64,000 nucleotides of DNA. It comes from Chryseobacterium takakiae (GTDB lineage: Bacteria; Bacteroidota; Bacteroidia; Flavobacteriales; Weeksellaceae). The notes under the pieces were generated by a model. That model did no database searches and was not told where the DNA came from. It was given only the letters and a program-made list of their open reading frames with translations. A program made the position numbers and the translations under genes. Positions 62,401 through 64,000 of this stretch are shown in pieces (position 1 is the stretch's first letter; every line of letters starts with the position of its first letter). The stretch spans positions 1-64,000 of the forward strand of contig NZ_FQVO01000007.1 of the NCBI RefSeq assembly GCF_900129385.1, read 5' to 3'.

Positions 62401-64000
62401 ATGTTTAATAATTCATTTCCATTTTTTTTTCAGATAGAACAGGCGGATTGTGGAGCGACATGTCTGAAGACAATACTCAAATATTATGGAAAAGATTGTG
62501 ATACATCTTACCTTAGAGAGTTAACGGAAGTTACAAGAACAGGAGTTTCACTGGCTGATATACATTCTGCTGCCCAAAAATTACATTTTCATTCTACACC
62601 CTTCAGGATAACCGTTGATAATTTGAAGGAGGATGTGCATTTGCCTTGTATATTGCATTGGGAGCAGGATCATTTCGTGGTTTTATACAAAATAAAGGAT
62701 GATAAGTTCTATATTTCCGATCCTAAATTTGGAAAAGTAATTCTGAAACATAAGGAATTTTTAAAGTTATGGCAAAATAATAACAAAGATGGTATTGGTA
62801 TTCAGCTTATTCCAAAAGAAGAATTTCTCAATTTAATACTTCCGGTACAAAAAGATTATGTTAAAAATTTAGCAATATTTGTTAAGCAAAATCTTGTAGG
62901 GCAGAGACAAAAAATATTTTGGATTGTTTTATTGACTTTGATCAGTACAATTATTTCTTATATACTTCCACAGGCTATAAAAGAAATGTTTGATTCGGCT
63001 TATTCCAAAAACAGTACCAATATTCTAATCTCAGTATTTGTCTTTCAGCTGGTTTTGTTTTTGGGACAATCCATTGTGAATACGGTACAGAATTTTGTAG
63101 GGATACACTTCAGCTCTCAGGTCAGCATTAAGATGCTCAACGGATTGCTTAATAAAGTAGTAAAGCTACCGGTCTCTTTTTTTGAAAACAAATTGTATTC
63201 GGATATTTTGCAGAAAATAGATGATCAGAATAAAATTGAAACCCTCTTAACCAGACAGTTTATCGGTGCTTTTTTTTCATTGACGCTTTTTATATGCCTG
63301 GAAATAAGACTTTTTGTCTACAATAAATACATTGCATTAGGAATGCTGTTGTTTGTAGTAGTTTCTATTTTCTGGATTTCATTGTTTTATGATAATCGTA
63401 GAAAAATTGATTATTACGCCTTTCGATTAAATTCCGAAAATAAAAATCAGCTTGTAGAGCTTATAACGGGAATGGTTTCTGTAAAAATAAGCAATGCCCA
63501 TTTTTTCAAAATTGCAAACTGGCAGGAAACTCAAAAAAAAATATATGACAATAGGATAAAAAGCCTGATTCTTGAAAATTATCAAACCAACGTGATTTCT
63601 GTTTTAAAGCAGTTCGTGGTTTTATTTATTACTTTTTTATGTACCTATTGGGTAATAAAAGGAAAACTTACAATCGGCGAAATGATCAGTATAGGATATA
63701 TCATTGGTATTATCTCTTCGCAGGCTGAATTTTTTTTCAACTTTTTTAAAACGGTACAGGATGCTAAACTGGTTTATGATCGTACATTATCAATCTACAG
63801 CTCAAAAGATGAAAATGAAAATTTGAAAAAAGGTAATCCTGTCATTCTGGACCAGGATATTACGATCAGTAATATGTATTATAAATATGGTGGGGCTAAC
63901 CAGCCTTACGTTTTAAAAAATATTAACCTCGAAATCGAAAACTCTAATATTATAGCAATTGTAGGGGAAAGCGGAAGCGGTAAATCTACCCTGATGAAAC
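62401..64000 (+). CDS. C39-peptidase ABC exporter of the RiPP (partial, runs off window)
   Basis: The visible 533 codons give an N-terminal C39 peptidase with Gln11 and Cys17 (QIEQADCGATC), His91 (DHFVVLY) and Asp107 (ISDPKFG). A six-helix transmembrane domain follows (about 160-440), then the start of the ATPase with Walker A GESGSGKST at the window edge. Peptidase-containing transporters cleave leaders after Gly-Gly and export the product, exactly matching the precursor at 59770. The catalytic set is complete, so this is not a degenerate C39-like domain. The remaining ATPase part lies beyond 64000. Confidence 0.93.
   Translation, partial: MFNNSFPFFFQIEQADCGATCLKTILKYYGKDCDTSYLRELTEVTRTGVSLADIHSAAQKLHFHSTPFRITVDNLKEDVHLPCILHWEQDHFVVLYKIKDDKFYISDPKFGKVILKHKEFLKLWQNNNKDGIGIQLIPKEEFLNLILPVQKDYVKNLAIFVKQNLVGQRQKIFWIVLLTLISTIISYILPQAIKEMFDSAYSKNSTNILISVFVFQLVLFLGQSIVNTVQNFVGIHFSSQVSIKMLNGLLNKVVKLPVSFFENKLYSDILQKIDDQNKIETLLTRQFIGAFFSLTLFICLEIRLFVYNKYIALGMLLFVVVSIFWISLFYDNRRKIDYYAFRLNSENKNQLVELITGMVSVKISNAHFFKIANWQETQKKIYDNRIKSLILENYQTNVISVLKQFVVLFITFLCTYWVIKGKLTIGEMISIGYIIGIISSQAEFFFNFFKTVQDAKLVYDRTLSIYSSKDENENLKKGNPVILDQDITISNMYYKYGGANQPYVLKNINLEIENSNIIAIVGESGSGKSTLMK

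Overview
The window looks like a chromosome segment of a Chryseobacterium-type member of the Bacteroidota (family Weeksellaceae). The DNA is AT-rich. Many genes are preceded by the Bacteroidota -7 promoter box TAnnTTTG rather than by Shine-Dalgarno sequences. The protein families are also typical: T6SSiii-specific TssO/TssR, SusC/SusD, S46 peptidase, DUF2931, and a 29-residue Lys/Arg-rich protein next to HU. The genus is inferred from gene content only.

Layout. (1) 1-0.9 kb: the 3' end of a 5S rRNA with its terminator, then low-complexity heptamer arrays in inverted orientation and a candidate conserved structured element. (2) 0.9-3.1 kb, minus strand: HU, a tiny basic (probably ribosomal) protein, and RNase G. 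(3) 3.3-33.8 kb: a large part of a Bacteroidota type VI secretion system (T6SSiii). It opens with an atypical LuxR-family response regulator that has Glu at the phospho-acceptor position. An operon of membrane-complex genes follows (two TssO-like proteins, a PKD protein, lipoprotein TssR). Next come a PAAR-like DUF4280 protein, a two-enzyme peptidoglycan hydrolase effector (GH19 + M23) with lipoprotein immunity candidates, a LysM-like protein, Hcp/TssD, ClpV/TssH, a lytic transglycosylase, VgrG, and a Tle1-like lipase with a DUF2931 lipoprotein. A second TssD-VgrG module carries a TPR protein and an Rhs protein ending in a GIY-YIG-like nuclease, followed by a helical candidate immunity gene. 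TssB, C, E, F, G, K and N are not in the window.

(4) 33.9-37.2 kb: an AT-rich island of orphan immunity-like genes (Imm51, Imm22, YdeI-like, small membrane proteins), two of them broken by a frameshift or a nonsense codon. (5) 37.3-50.8 kb: housekeeping genes (polA, M16 protease, S46 dipeptidyl-peptidase, mgtC-like, ligA, a glycerophosphodiesterase), interrupted at 43.6-44.3 kb by a REP-associated tyrosine transposase flanked by its own inverted repeats. (6) 51.1-57.2 kb: a SusC-SusD-calcineurin phosphoesterase operon. (7) 57.4-59.3 kb: an SDR oxidoreductase and prmA. (8) 59.7-64 kb: a RiPP locus running off the window end. It encodes a double-glycine precursor with two C-x4-C-W modules, a radical SAM/SPASM maturase, an unknown helical protein, and a C39-peptidase ABC exporter.

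How the genes work together. The T6SS part contains two nearly identical Hcp genes. Each sits under the same promoter architecture: two 16-bp palindromes 21 bp apart, 50 bp upstream of a TAnnTTTG box. This suggests one shared activator for both tube-protein modules. Each VgrG is followed by its own effector and immunity genes. The RiPP locus is the best candidate for an undescribed system, because the core motif C-x4-C-W-x-(F/Y), repeated every 13 residues, matches no characterised family I can name.
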